Source of the DNA: Micropterix aruncella
Taxonomy: Eukaryota > Arthropoda > Insecta > Lepidoptera > Micropterigidae
NCBI GenBank assembly: GCA_944548615.1
Contig: OX155965.1
Coordinates: 16,698,995 to 16,762,994, forward strand
Direction of reading: 5' to 3'
DNA: 64,000 bases
The notes under the pieces were generated by a model. It was not told the DNA's origin and searched no databases. It saw only the letters and a list, made by a program, of their open reading frames with translations. Positions 12,311 through 25,170 of the stretch are shown one piece after another. Positions within the stretch are counted from its first letter, which is position 1; every line of letters begins with the position of its first letter. The position numbers and the translations under genes are program-made.

Positions 12311-13340
12311 TTATTGGAAAACACTGTATAAACCGAATATTCGGTTAAATTAAATAGTTCGTTTTACACAGTCCGGCCTGGCCTGGTGGCATAGGGTTTA
12401 GTCTTCTTGGTTTTATTATATCTATGAAAGACCACGATATATCTATTGTTATTATTATTATTAGTGTAAATCTTTGATTAGTTTTAAATACATTTTTTCC
12501 TGTTTATGTAATATTACTTTATTACTAAGCTTTACTAATAAACTTTATTTTTAATATGTCATCTTGCAAGCTCAAATAAGTCGTATATCGCACAGCTGGG
12601 TACAGACGTAAGCCCAGTTAAGTGTGACGTTTCCCGAGTTGTATGGGATCAGGATGAATCAATTTATCGCTTTATTTTAATTTAAAAATCATAACTTTGC
12701 GTAATCTTAGTTGAAATATAAGATAATATGTAATATGGAATAAATAAGTAAATCATTAAAGTACTAAATTTTACATCATGAGGTTCCGAGTTAGATTCGA
12801 GTACGAGTCACTTTATTTCGTTGAGGTAACATTAACGGAAATGTATTTGAATTCTCTCGAACGAATGGAAAAATAATACACACTCTTTAAACTTTATTTT
12901 AAATGCTTCATAGTAGGGTAGATTGTATTGTTGTATAAGACGTGTTTGTATGATAACAAACCCTCCCATTGTGAAATTTCACATTACAGAATAGTAACTA
13001 TCTATCCAAAACCTCAGAGAGAGGTCACGCGAAGAAAAAAACAATCATCCTAGAGGTTGGAAAATGTGCGAAGAAATATGTAACTCCGCATTTACGCAAG
13101 TTTGTTTTACCTGCCGTCAGTTTACTGCGAAATGAACCAAGCAGAGGGCAATAAAATCGGATCTTCATAACACTCCTATTATTATTATTTTTAATTTATT
13201 TATCTGTAATGCAAAAAACATGAACACAAACATAATTAGTAGGTTTCATATTGCTCTAAATGAAATTTGATTATTATATTTTGTAATCAATTTATATATT
13301 CTGTTTTAGGCTCGTACCTAATTAAATACTTCTACATGGT
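12311..13340. other. AT-rich stretch, no gene
   Basis: No coding signal recognised. It contains a short ATT microsatellite near 12447-12462. Confidence 0.4.
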
Positions 13341-13349
13341 CATAACCTA

Positions 13350-13510
13350 AGCCATATATCTAGAACTCGTAATCCAGGAATTACTTTCGATTCAGATCTA
13401 AATTTCAAAGTGCTTATTGAATATGTAGTCCAGAAAGCAAACAAGATGCTGGGGTTGATCATAAGAATTACTAAGAATTTTAATAATCCTATTCTCGAGA
13501 AAATCGAGCC
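13350..13510 (+). pseudogene. LINE reverse transcriptase fragment (Jockey/CR1-like)
   Basis: The frame reads GITFDSDLNFKVLIEYVVQK and then ANKMLGLIIRITKNFNNPI. This matches the conserved 'LGV-x-x-D-x-L-x-F-x-x-H' and 'KAxKxLGFIxRxxKxF' stretch near the C-terminal part of Jockey-like LINE ORF2 proteins. The similarity stops abruptly near 13500, although the frame stays open to 13769. It is therefore a truncated insertion in an intron. Confidence 0.65.
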
Positions 13511-14358
13511 GCGATTCAAATTGACGTTCGTATCGCAGAGTTTTTGGCCCCGAGCTTCAGAAGTTTGTATATTCTTTGATAGGGGCAACAAAAATCATAA
13601 GTTTCTTAATACCAAAAGGAACGATTGCGATAGCGATTCCTTCTCGAGAGCATTTGTAATAGGACTGTTATGCTTCCTTCCAAATAAAAAAAATCATTTG
13701 GCACTTTATCAAAGAAGCATTAATCTAAACTTGATGAAAGTTGAAATTCGTCGTAAAGTAAGTAAGTAAAGTCGTACATAAGGCAACATAATCCAGTAAT
13801 GACTACTACACATAAACCTCACGAAATAATACAAAACCATAATAAATTTCAATATATTCGGTGTGCAACACCGTATAGTAAACATCCCTGCCACTTGGCG
13901 CCGCCACCTACCGGCAGAAAGGAAGCCTTTTGACAGCTGTTTGCTACCTAATCTGCTTTATCGACTTTTCCGGTTTGCGACTCGTGTCGGTAAAAACGTT
14001 GCTCGCCGTAGAGACCTCTACGACTCGTAGCGCTCTCTACGATTTCCAACAAAGCGTTCATGACACCAAACACTTTCATGTAACCATAAATAATCTATTT
14101 TTTGTAATTCGAGTAGTTTTAATAACAGTTTATGCAAGGTTAAGCCGCATTTATCGGAAATATTCAAGGACGACAATGTCATAAATACGTGTATAAATAA
14201 TAAAAAGTAAAAAAAACATACTTTTTAAAAAATAAATTTTAGGATATAAAAAACTTCGAAAATCAGTATTTATCACGTATGTTTAATAACTTTATATTCT
14301 TAATCACGTTTTATTATAATTGTCGGTAACTGCGGACTTAGAATATTTTGAATCTTAC
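13511..14358. other. intron downstream of the GC-rich exon
   Basis: Intronic DNA of the minus-strand gene. 13870-14060 is less AT-rich than the surroundings and includes an imperfect repeat of the word CTCTACGA, but it has no bordered exon. No mobile element protein was recognised after 13510. Confidence 0.4.
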
Positions 14359-15684
14359 CTGTTTGCGTGCTCGAATCGAAGAACGTGCTGGTAGTCTCAA
14401 CTGTCATGGTGCCAACCGTACCGTCTATGATCTGCGCACTGGAGTCGCGTCGACCTCGACTGCGGGTGCAGGTATCGTCGCTTTGAGAGCTCTGTCGTCG
14501 AAAGTTGCGGCATCGGATCATTTCTTCCGTGGTGGATTGTCGGCGAAATCCGCGAGCGATCAGAATCTCTTCGGTGGTCGACTGGCGACGCACGATCTGG
14601 CGATCCGGGCCGCGGGCGCACGGGCTCGGATCGCGGCTCGAGCACGAGCTCGACTCGGGCGAGCGAGCCCTTCCCCCGGCCGTGCTCGCCTGCCGGCGGA
14701 GCCTTCCGCGCCTGCGGGCGGCGGCAGGACTCAAGTCGCGTTCGGGGGAGAGTCGCGAGCGGCGGCGACCGCCGCGACCGCCGCGGCCGCCCGGCCCGGC
14801 CGCCGAGTCAGGGCTGAGTGAGTCGCGGCGCGCGCGGCCCTCTTCCGGCTCGAGATTGGGGCCCGATCCGCGGCGGGCTCCGACGTCGGCCGGCTCGTCC
14901 CGCGCGGCGGCCTGGCGGCGCAAGCGACTCGGGCGGCGTTCGCCGGCTGCGCCGGCGGCGGCTGCAGCTCGCGAGTCGCGTCGCGCGCGCCCGCATTGCG
15001 TGGTGGAATCGCGTCGAGCGCCGGGCGTGCCGCGGCTGGGCGCAGTGGGACTTGTAGAGGGCGGCGTCACGCTCGACGTCACGATCGTCGGCACGGGTAA
15101 CGCTTGGCACCCGGCGTCCGACCCGGTAGTTACGAACATGGGCGCTTGCGGAAGCGGCGACGTGGATCTCGGGGAACTGGCGGGCATGCGAATCGACGAC
15201 GATGGCCCGGAATCCGATGCATCGGTACGCGGCGAAGAGGGGGCTGCGGCTCTCGATTCGGCGCGAGACCCGCGCCGTCTGCGCGCGCTGGCGGTATCGC
15301 CCGACCCTCGTCGCTCGCGCGTCGTCTCGTCGGATCCTCTTCTCCTCCTCGCTTCGCGCGTCACCGTAGGAGTAACGGTCGGAGCGGCTATCGTGTCCCC
15401 TCTCCACAACCGAGCGACTTCTGCGCGAAATTCCTGCTGCTGCGGCCTAGTAGAGTCTCGCCGCGATTTCGATCCCATCGACTTCACCCCCGAGTCGACG
15501 GAGGAGTCTCTCCTTCTTCGCGGTTGGGTGTCGGCCCGCGCCCAGGGCAGCGAGCGCGCCAGATCGGCGAGCGTTTCTCGCCGGGAGAGAGGGGCTCTCC
15601 TTCCGCCCCGCGTGCCGCCGCCACCCCATTCTCTGAGTATGTCCGTGAGCTGCGCTAGTGACGAGCGCCGCCGACGAGCTCCGC
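14359..15684 (-). CDS. large GC-rich exon, R-R-x-S-rich regulatory region
   Basis: This exon of the minus-strand gene is open for 441 codons. The acceptor is ATCGGCTTACAG|GC (15686-15685) and the donor is a consensus ACAG|GTAAGA (14358). Phase fits the upstream exon: its last G plus GC gives a Gly codon, reading DLQK-G-GARRRRSSLAQLTDIL. The protein is mostly low-complexity, rich in Arg, Ser, Ala and Pro. After the short helix SSLAQLTDILREW it carries more than a dozen R-R-x-S motifs (RRDS, RRGS, RRQS). Near the end are two RRQSTTEE blocks and one RRQSSQSDD, then SSTQTG at the donor. This suggests a phosphorylation-controlled tail, for example by PKA-like kinases. Family not recognised. Alternatively an ATG at 15716-15718, preceded by in-frame TAA, could start a shorter isoform. 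Codon GC is far above the flanks. Confidence 0.75.
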
Positions 15685-16665
15685 CTGTAAGCCGATTAAA
15701 TGATGTCGGTCCGTGCATCGAAAATATTTATTATTAAAAGCTAATGGCGGTCTAAAGACTAATGGCGGTGGCAACACAATAAGCTGACACGACCATCTCG
15801 TTTGAAGTGCATTTCATAAGAGTAAGCGCACAAATATTGCCAACCGTAACTGCTTCTTTCAAAATAAAAACTCATAATCAATATATTGTATCAATTCATT
15901 AGGTCATAAATAGCAATTAATGTAACTGTCCAATATATATTTAACTAAATTAAGGAAATCAAAATTACAATTATTTGGTTTTTTTTAACAAAATAATTTC
16001 CTCGTTGTCAATCAACCGATTTGGTTTTATGCGAGATTGAAAAAACAGTTAACGGTTCCACAAATAATGCCCTATATATCGGTCTGAAATACATGGCTAT
16101 TTCCTTAATGTCGCAAAAACCATTCATATGTCATACCTCAGGGTAGCTTTCTTAGACCATGGTTTTTATATTCTAAATGATCTTTGTAACTAACCAATAA
16201 TGGAAAATTAGTATAACTATTTATTTACTTCTTAAAGAAAACCACACAGAGCCACAAAAAAATACAATTATATTTAGTGTACAGTATTTATGACCAATGA
16301 TATATTTTCAGAAATATTTTTTTTTGTATAACGATTATACTGGCATTGTCTCCTTGACGCATTTTTTTTTGTGTCGGCGAAGATTAAATAAATGGTGGTT
16401 ATTGAGTACTAACTACTAATCCATATTTGACACCATTGACCAGTACATATTAGGAGTACATGACATATTTTCTGATTTAAACCAAAACATATTTTGTTAT
16501 GCACAATTAATTACTGACAACTATATTTAAATTATTTAGATGTGTTTACACTAAACACTATTTTTTTTGTTTTGAAGTAAAACCATTAGAAACTTAACAA
16601 AATATATCTTATGCTACAATATTTGCAAAAATTGCATCATATACACATCCTTGGACATCTTCGCT
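15685..16665. other. intron, AT-rich
   Basis: Part of the 1.95 kb intron between the exons at 17637 and 15684 (minus strand). No repeats with a clear identity were seen before the transposase fossil. Confidence 0.45.
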
Positions 16666-16669
16666 ACAA

Positions 16670-17480
16670 TAGACAACAGAAATGGGGGTGGATGGCGGCA
16701 TAATATGCTTGGTATTTTCTCTAATTTAGGCAATAAATCAGTTTCCGCTATTGTTCACCAACTGCAGCGTCTCAATGTTAAGAAAATCTTTAAGTAACGT
16801 ACTATCAATCGTAACAGACATCATAACAGACAATCGTTACTGCTAGCATTCCAAAACGTAAAATATTGTAAAATGAACTTTACATCAAGCCCTACAAGAT
16901 ATAAAATGTGCAAGACGAGTGAGGCTTTGTTAATCATCGTCTTTTCGCATGCAAACAATTGACCGTCAAGCATTACGTGAACAAACAAAATGACCGTATT
17001 TGGTTAGAGAGAAAGTCAAATAATAATCGCAAGTAAAGTAAGGACCAGCTTTTGTCATGGTTTAGGTCGAAGTGATTGCTAAAAGTCACTCTCCATTCGT
17101 TTTTATCGAACAGGGTGTAAAGGTTAACAATACCGTGTATCTCGAAAAGACCGTAAAAGAATTACCATTGGCACAGTAACAATTTGTAGTCAGGAAGCGG
17201 ATATTTCAGAACTAACCGCCTTCCCATTAAACCCTTCGAAGTAGAAAAAAATCGATAGAATGTTCCGAGGAGCATTTCGACGCAAAAGTGGCACCCATAT
17301 TGACCAGTTCGCTGGATTTTTCCATTTGGAGCATTTTGATGGCTAGGATGTTCACAAAATAACACCTTAGTTTTGATGCGCTCAAGGCATGTCTTCGCCG
17401 AGGATAGCAGCGAATCAACATGCGTTAATCGGCTGACTCGTCATTTTCAGGGTGGTAATATCAAACAGAATTCAGTCAGC
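16670..17480 (+). pseudogene. Tc1/mariner superfamily transposase fossil
   Basis: In shifting plus frames the segment reads NDRIWLERKSNNN near 16989-17030, then a stretch resembling the 'MVWAGVTxxGxSPLVFxxQGVKVN-x-x-YL' region (17050-17160). Around 17285-17460 it reads WHPY, then LGCSQNNTLVLMRSRHVF and RHFQGGNIKQNS. These match the order of the DDE/D domain and C-terminal end of IS630/Tc1-like transposases (WPPYSPDLNPxDY and HFxxxxGGHIE in the family). Stops are frequent. It lies in an intron, opposite in strand to the host gene. Confidence 0.65.
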
Positions 17481-17636
17481 TCTGTTCAGCTTATTTAAAT
17501 AAAGTAAAATTGAAATGTTATCTAAAATTTAAAAAAATATATGAAAACTTGATAGAATTACTGGCTTTTTCTTATTTGATAGAATTTTTCCTTCGTAAAA
17601 GCTAGTCCCTCGCACCTTGTATGTTAGAATTTATAC

Positions 17637-17831
17637 CTTTCTGAAGATCTGGTCCATCGTTCGGCGGCGAAACACAGGACACCTGCGCCGCAGAATCCCT
17701 TCTCCCGCCCAATCTCTGCCTGAGCGTGGATTCCTCCAGTTGACCTCGTAGTAGCTCGTCCCAGCCATTGCCGCCAGCCCACACGAGCCCCACTTGATGC
17801 GAAAGTATCGGCAGATTGCACACAAAGCATA
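17637..17831 (-). CDS. internal exon of the minus-strand gene (195 bp)
   Basis: Exon of 64 codons plus split codons. In the chosen frame it reads [20 protein letters not shown] and continues through [20 protein letters not shown] to [10 protein letters not shown]. The donor is AAAG|GTATAA (17636). Two acceptors compete: TTTTTCTGCGACAG (exon from 17845) and, 14 nt further in, ACGGCAG (exon from 17831). Only the inner one keeps phase with the exon at 18793; the outer one would give an immediate stop from that exon. The end phase (one base, G) matches the next exon at 15684. No domain recognised; the two closely spaced Cys are notable. All three frames are long, so frame choice rests on phase. 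Confidence 0.6.
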
Positions 17832-17878
17832 CTGCCGTCATTGTCCTGTCGCAGAAAAACACAGTTATTACATTAATT

Positions 17879-18648
<770 letters not shown>

Positions 18649-18792
18649 TTGTGTGTGTGTATATATGTATATTAAATAAAACTGTGCAATTAAGGTTTCT
18701 GGTGCTGGATTTTAATAAAGAATTCAATCTAGGATTAACATGCTGGTGGTTAAAACGACATGCGAAACCCCTGTAACAACACTTATACTTAC

Positions 18793-18905
18793 CTTCTCTA
18801 CTTCTCAAAATATTAGTAAATATTATGTCGTTTGTACTAGCTGGTTCTACTCGAATGCAAAGCGTTGCTTCTTCATATTGAATTACTAATTCAAGCTTAG
18901 TAGCT
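18793..18905 (-). CDS. internal exon of the minus-strand gene (113 bp)
   Basis: 37 whole codons plus one base at each end. The acceptor is GTGCCGTTTTTAG|A (18907-18906) and the donor is the consensus GAAG|GTAAGT (18792). It reads [20 protein letters not shown] and then [16 protein letters not shown]. The alternating hydrophobic pattern suggests beta strands. It ends in phase 1, which joins to the exon at 17831 (inner acceptor). It begins in phase 2, so it cannot follow the exon at 40894 directly; at least one exon between them is unmodelled. Function not recognised. Confidence 0.65.
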
Positions 18906-19821
18906 CTAAAAACGGCACCTTTATGCAATTAAGCAAGTACGATACTACTATTAGTAGATGATTAACATTTTTGTTACACGCATTTTTTTAAATATTCAAG
19001 GATGTTTCAGAAAGAATTATCTTTATTAAAATGTCCTGATGCTCTGAAGTCTCCTTTCAATAAACAATTTTAGACGTGGCTATCAACTAAAATTAGTAAA
19101 GGAAACTAGAGTATTTTAATCTTTCTGAAGCATCAGCAACCCTGAAATAGAAAATATAGTATTAATTTGTTTATATTTACGTTAGTTTTATTATAATAAT
19201 AAATATTTTTACTGTAAGCGTTCTAATGATACGTCCACTACAGATACGAACCAATCTCTGAGAGATTTGGATTTCAAATCAGGCATTGTTTCGTGCTGTA
19301 TAAAGCGTATACAGTCAGGACAAAGACAAAGTGTGAGACATTTCAGTAACGGCTTAAAATACCCTGTTGATTCCGAATGTATTCATAAGAGTTTTTTTAA
19401 GAACTTTGTTCTACACTCGTTGATTATTGGCAATGTGCAAATGCTTATGTTCGTTGACATGATAGGTAATAGCATCGAGGATTCAAACAAAGCAAAGATT
19501 AGATGAGATGCGTTGAAGATTCAGTCTATTAGGCCATGTGTACTGTTGCGACTTTCGCTGATATTTTGTGCTTCAATTTTCTTACGGTGCATTAACCAGC
19601 CATGTGTTTTATACAAACTCTGATCGTTGGTTCGTGCATTTCTTTTGATTCGACTAGAGTTCGTACAGTATTCCTTAAGTGTCGGCTCAAAACTTAAAAA
19701 TATGGTTTTGAGAAAAACGCGTTTAAAATTGTCTTTATAGAAAAGTAGTTTTTTTACACCTACAGCAATCTCACACTAACAGTTATTTCAGAGGTAAAAG
19801 ATTCATGAATATATTTCAACT
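18906..19821. other. intron, no gene recognised
   Basis: AT-rich. A 79-codon plus-strand frame at 19267-19506 (starting MDFKSGIVSCCIKRIQSGQR) has no recognised similarity and no splice borders. It may be a decayed transposon piece. Confidence 0.35.
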
Positions 19822-19825
19822 TTAA

Positions 19826-20441
19826 CTCGGTGTGCGTAAGGTTGGGTATAATTCACCCAGACCCTAATACATCGCTCAATATTTCGAAAGCGAGTTATTG
19901 AAATGCGTTGTGCGTCTGAGTAGCTGCGCAGGAGGAGAGGTAAGTAAGCAATGAGTGTCACCACGCAGTCGACCGCTGAGCGGCGCGGCGGGGTGTTTAA
20001 ACAAAGTCAAAAGTTGCTGCCGGGTGAGTCACACCCACCTTACTCTCAGTGTTATTAATTTTTACCGAATACTTTTCATTGCGAAAAAAGTGAAAAGTTG
20101 AAAAAAGTGATTTTATTCGCTTTGTTCATTGTCTATTTAGATGAAAAAATACGTTTCGTAAGTTTTTAAAAATATTTTTATAACAAAAAAGAGTGCCATA
20201 TTATCTTACAATATAAGCTAGAACATTTTTATTTGGTAAATACGTAAATAAATATTAAAGAACCATACCTAAATGTTTTCATTTTACCCATTTATTTTTT
20301 TTTTAAATATGCAAAATATTATATAAAAAAGAAAATAAAAATAATCTATACTAAAATGTTGAAATGTTCAATCAATCATATGGGTTTTGTCACACCCACT
20401 CTATGCTCCGTGCTACGACTTCTAACCTTATGCACGCCGGG
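19826..20441. mobile_element. TTAA-flanked MITE, piggyBac-like
   Basis: A 616-bp non-coding segment flanked on both sides by TTAA (19822-19825 and 20442-20445), the target duplication of piggyBac-family elements. The ends are imperfect inverted repeats: CTCGGTGTGCGTAAGG at the left, and CCCGGCGTGCATAAGG read inward from the right. The interior has no transposase and includes a CpG-richer patch (19920-20030). The class call rests on TTAA plus TIR; the mismatches show it is old. Confidence 0.55.
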
Positions 20442-20638
20442 TTAAGGTAAAAAAAACATGAAAAATATGTCTTTTTGGTCTTTTAAAGCAGTAGCACCCA
20501 TTAATATTACGAGGTCTGGCTCAGCTGCTAAACTCGAGCTCTGCTTTTTAGTGAAAATAAAGCTTGCAATAATGATTGTTATCCTTTTCAATAAATGTGA
20601 CATCCTGAATATCAGGCATAATGCCTGAGGGTGTGACT

Positions 20639-21510
20639 TTTGATAGTAGGTTTATCCCTTCGGTTTTGCATATAGGTATAATCATTACTTGTTTTATATA
20701 CTTACTCAATTAGTTGATTTGAAAATTTTTGTTTTCTTAAATTGTAAGCTTACTTACCTTGTAAAAACTACTATGAATAAATGCTATTACGATAGAGCCC
20801 CACTGGCTTGTCAGTGTCCGCGTTATTTGAGTGAGGTTTCTGCTGGGCAACAACGTAACTGGACATATACATTGTTTACGTTGCGTTTCATATATATTGT
20901 TTACTTTGCGTTGCGACCCATCTCATAGTGACAAAGATTGTCATAATATCCTAAAATTGTGGATTCGCCAGCTGCATCTCCAACCTCTATCTGGTATATT
21001 CTGTCAGTATTTAAAAGCGTTATCTTTCGCTTTCTTTAAACCTTTAAGAGGTTATGGCTTTTGTTGTCGCACAAAATGTTTCTGACTTTTGATAGTAGGT
21101 TTATCCATTTGGTTTTGCATTGTCATGACTTGTTTTATATACTTAATTAGTTGATTTGAAATATTTTGTTTTTTAACTGTTATGCTTACCTGCCGTGTGA
21201 AAACTACTATCAATAAGTGCTATTATTAATAATATTATTAGGCAGGGAGCGAGCGTGCCCCACTGGTTTGCCAGTGTCCTCGTTATTTAAGTTTGGTCTC
21301 TGCTGGTCAGTGACATATAAAGTGGACATATAAATTGTTTACGTTGCGTTGCGTAAACATTCGTTGCGACTCATCTCATAGTGACAAAATGGCAAAGATT
21401 GTCATAACATCCTGAGATTGTGGATTCGCCCAGTATTTGAAAGCGTTGTCTCTCGTGTTCTTTTAACCTTTAAGTGGTTGTGGCTTTTGTTTCCACACAG
21501 AATGTTTCTG
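20639..21510 (+). repeat. about 447-bp direct tandem duplication
   Basis: Two diverged copies start at about 20637 and 21084. Shared landmarks in order: CTTTTGATAGTAGGTTTATCC, TTAGTTGATTTGAAA, CCCCACTGG, TTTACGTTGCGTT, CATCTCATAGTGACAAA, GATTGTCATAA, TTGTGGATTCGCC and GGCTTTTGTT. The copies differ by substitutions and small indels. No protein recognised. The GTAAGT-like sites on the minus strand inside both copies are probably chance. Confidence 0.8.
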
Positions 21511-24500
21511 GACCCATAATTGGTTGCAGGTAGGTATATTTTTTTTGCTATTAGGTACATTTCTCGTTCCTATTCTGTTCAACAGGTATGTACAATGAAT
21601 AAATTTGGAATCAACAGGGTATAGACATTCAGTTATAGAAATATTTCAGGATTTGCAGTTTCTTGTGACTTCTAGGAGCTGACTTGTATTATGCGTTACG
21701 ACGAGTACAAAAGCTGGCGAAGCCCGCGGATCCGTAGTATTGAGGCGTACTTGCTTGACCGCATGTCGGCTGTCGGTTCATGCCATCTACGTGGTAAAGT
21801 GTTCATCTAGCTCTCGTTGTGATCGTCTAGCAGTAGTTGGGACCTGTAGTGGCGCAGCCTAGGCGAGGGGAGCTGCGGCATTGCGCAGCCGAACTCATGG
21901 GGTCTGGTTGGCCGCTCGCCGTAAGACGACGGCGGTTGGGTTTGTGCGTCACATTTACAACACGGTGACAGTTCTAGGGAGTATCTGCAAAGGAAAAGTC
22001 CATCCCGCACTCGATCTCTTGTTGTACATCACTCTTACTAATCGGAGGGGACACACAGAAAGCGATTGGATTGATGACAAGTTTAAAATAAAGAATTTCA
22101 GCACACAATGAAACCTCGTTTTTCTTATTGTATCATAAAAGGTTTTCTGGCATTTTTACTAAAAACTTCGTTCAAACTAAACATACGCATTCTAAAATTC
22201 ATTCATTCATAGTCGATATCGATTCGTTTTGAATTTGCATTAAAAAAATTTTTTTTTTTTGCAAAAATAAAAACAATTAAGGACTATAAGGTTTATAATA
22301 ATAAGGATATACTCCAGAGGTGTAGGTATATGCTTATTTTTTAATTACTTTGTGTCAATAAGTCTCGGGAACTTCTTTGGATATATTGATTACCAACAGT
22401 TCAAGACTTCCTAGCAATTCCTTAAATCAATGTAATAAAAAACAAGACTAAAACCCTTCTAAAGGACATCATATTTTTAAAAATATTTTTACTAAAACCT
22501 CTATGGATCACCCTAACTTTGAATACCTTGTCTGACTTTTTTAAACCTATAATATTTTTTTATAATAATATAATAACCACTATAAAAATTTATTAGTCAT
22601 GACGGCAAATATTTATCATCAATTTGTATTTTTTCAGAATTTAAGAATGGGTATTTTTTGTATAAACGAAGCTTTTTAAATAAAAATGGCAAAAATCCTA
22701 TTTCCGCATTTTTATTTTATTTGTATGTTCCTTGTTGCCTAAGATTTCAAAATAGAAAAAGAAAAAAATGCTGACATTCTTTATTAAAGACAGAGAGGAC
22801 ACATACAAGACACATACATGATGATGGCACATAGATAGAAAAAGCATGGATGTATTTATGAAAGTGACTGAAATTTTGTAATAAATATAGTAAAAACTAA
22901 TTAAAAAATTTTGACAATGCTTTGATCCGTTTTAACCGATTCATATAATAGCATCTTTAATACATATCATTGTTACATCAATACTATGATAATATTATAA
23001 TATTAGTTTTGTAAAAATAAATGAGACCAATAAAATATAGAAAAAGTAGAAGCGTATGTAATACGTCCTTAATAACCTTAAAAGCTGATGGGAGTTTCTT
23101 AGAGATTCGCACTTTATACGTAGATGGCGTTGATTAGAATTTGCACGCTTTGCTTGAGTCCCGTGAATTATTTGCGCTATCATCCGCTAGATGGCAGCAG
23201 AAAATTAAATAAAATTACATTTTTCGAATTCGCAAAATATCTAAAAATCTTCATAAAAGCCTTATTTATAAAGAACAGCATTTATATTTAAGTATATTAA
23301 ATTTAATGAATAAGCCGTATTCACCTAGTGTAAGATAGATGGCGCTGCTAAAAAGCTCCTTTCAAAGATAACGTTTATCAGATGCAGACTTCTTTGAAGT
23401 ATGAAAACTGTATTTGCATTTCACCCTATGGAATCGCGAGTTAATTTCGCTGGAGTAACGTCGAAAAATGGATATTATGAAAATATTGTATGCAAAGATT
23501 AGCACACGGTCCGCCGGATTCGTTTTGGTCCACCGCCTGGCCTCGGGCTATATCCTCTCATATCCGTTTTAGCTTTAGGGCTGGTTTACTATATAAATTC
23601 CTTAGTTTTTGTACGAGGACACATAGGGATGACACATTTCGAAGTGAAAGGGTAGAAAGAAAATGTTATAGGTCGACCAAGGCATGAACATTTAGAATGG
23701 GATATTTATGTTTTAGACCACTATTTGGTTTTCATTTTATTTCTTACATCTAAAATTGTTTTATTTTTAAACATATTTGTTTTATTGATTCATTGATTGA
23801 TTGATATATTTATAATTTTTTTACATGATTTAGGAATCTTGACCTTATTAGATTTTTTCTGTGACTTTTTTTAAAACACTTTAAACGCCATGTTGGTGAA
23901 CGGTGACCTAAGCGGCAGATCTGTTTTCAAAGTGAATTTGTGCGTCAGAGAAAGCGTTTTCTAAAGGTTTCAAGTGGTTACCGCAAAATTTAAGAATTCT
24001 TTATTTGTAGACATAACTAAGCCATAATAAGCACGAATCTCGACTAGCTACATAGGCGTGCAGTATAAAAAAGGTAAATTTTCACGTTTCTTCGATCGCG
24101 TTTAACGTGTTAATATCTTTTATAAGATTTTTTATAAGAATTGTCATTTGTATTCCGCATGTTCTTCTTTTAATTAAAATTATTATATATTTCTTATGTT
24201 TTGTATTGCACATAATATATATACTTCCCTACTATAAGCACTGAACCCTACTACTCTATATTCACTACTGGAAAGGACTGTGTCTATTCGAGACGATTCA
24301 ATGGATCTAATTTTGAAAATATGTCTTTGGCCAGAAACGTATTATTTAACGTAATAGTAATATTTTTTGTAGCGCTCTGTTTTCCTTATTAAATAAATCA
24401 ATAAAAAAAATAAAGAGCATTTATCGCTTTGCTCGCGTACACATTTAAGTTGGGCGTGCGTGAACATGTACGCACAATTTATCGAACATGTTTTAGGTAT

Positions 24501-25170
24501 CAGAGTAGGCAGGTATGATATATCAAAAATATTTCAAGATGGGCAAAGAATATGAAATTAAAATAAAATGGATCAAGTGCATGTTTGACGCGCGTACCGA
24601 CGCTTCCGCACCTCTTTAAGAAAGGGGATTTTCACACACATTGACCGGACAAGATTGGTCAGACAGATTATTTAACAAAAATATAATCATATAATAATCA
24701 TATCATCTATAAAATATAATCATATAATAATAATATAATAATCATATAATAAAAATATAATCGGCCCGTGAGTAATATGCCCTCTACTTGCAAGGCAAAG
24801 TTGTCAAAAAATATTAACAATATGTTCACTAAAACAAAGAAGAAACTGATAATAAATTTTAATTTCGCGCAAACTGCGGTTTATGTTTTATGTGTCACAT
24901 CCGTCAAGTTTTTAAGTAAACCAAACCAATAACGTCGCCAAATTCGATATCTCCGTGAGCCAGCACACGGTGTGAGGAGCGAAGCAATAAATGCTTTCTT
25001 TACCATTATCTATTTTGGCTTAGTCATCCCGTAGTAGTAGAAATTTTAAATCCTCCTTCCATTCTGCCAATCAAACAGTTTTTTTTGCGAATATAATAGT
25101 TTTTGATATAACGATTCTCACTGATCATGAAGCCATTATATAGTAGTTTACTCAATTTTGTTCAAATCGT
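21511..25170. other. long intronic AT-rich stretch
   Basis: No convincing exon. 21.69-22.05 kb is CpG-richer with a 76-codon plus frame (21881-22111) of unknown nature. 23.1-23.35 kb contains several TAGATGGC(G) words typical of dispersed insect repeats. 23.49-23.69 kb has a short unassigned frame. 24.66-24.77 kb is an ATAAT-rich microsatellite-like patch. Confidence 0.35.

Noticed and set aside
14505..15737. 410-codon plus-strand open frame
   Set aside because: It is the antisense of the GC-rich minus-strand exon. High GC leaves several frames open, and splice signals and phase support the minus frame.
20690..21210. Minus-strand donors AAG|GTAAGT and CAG|GTAAGC
   Set aside because: Both lie at the same place in a tandem duplicated non-coding repeat and have no open exon upstream.
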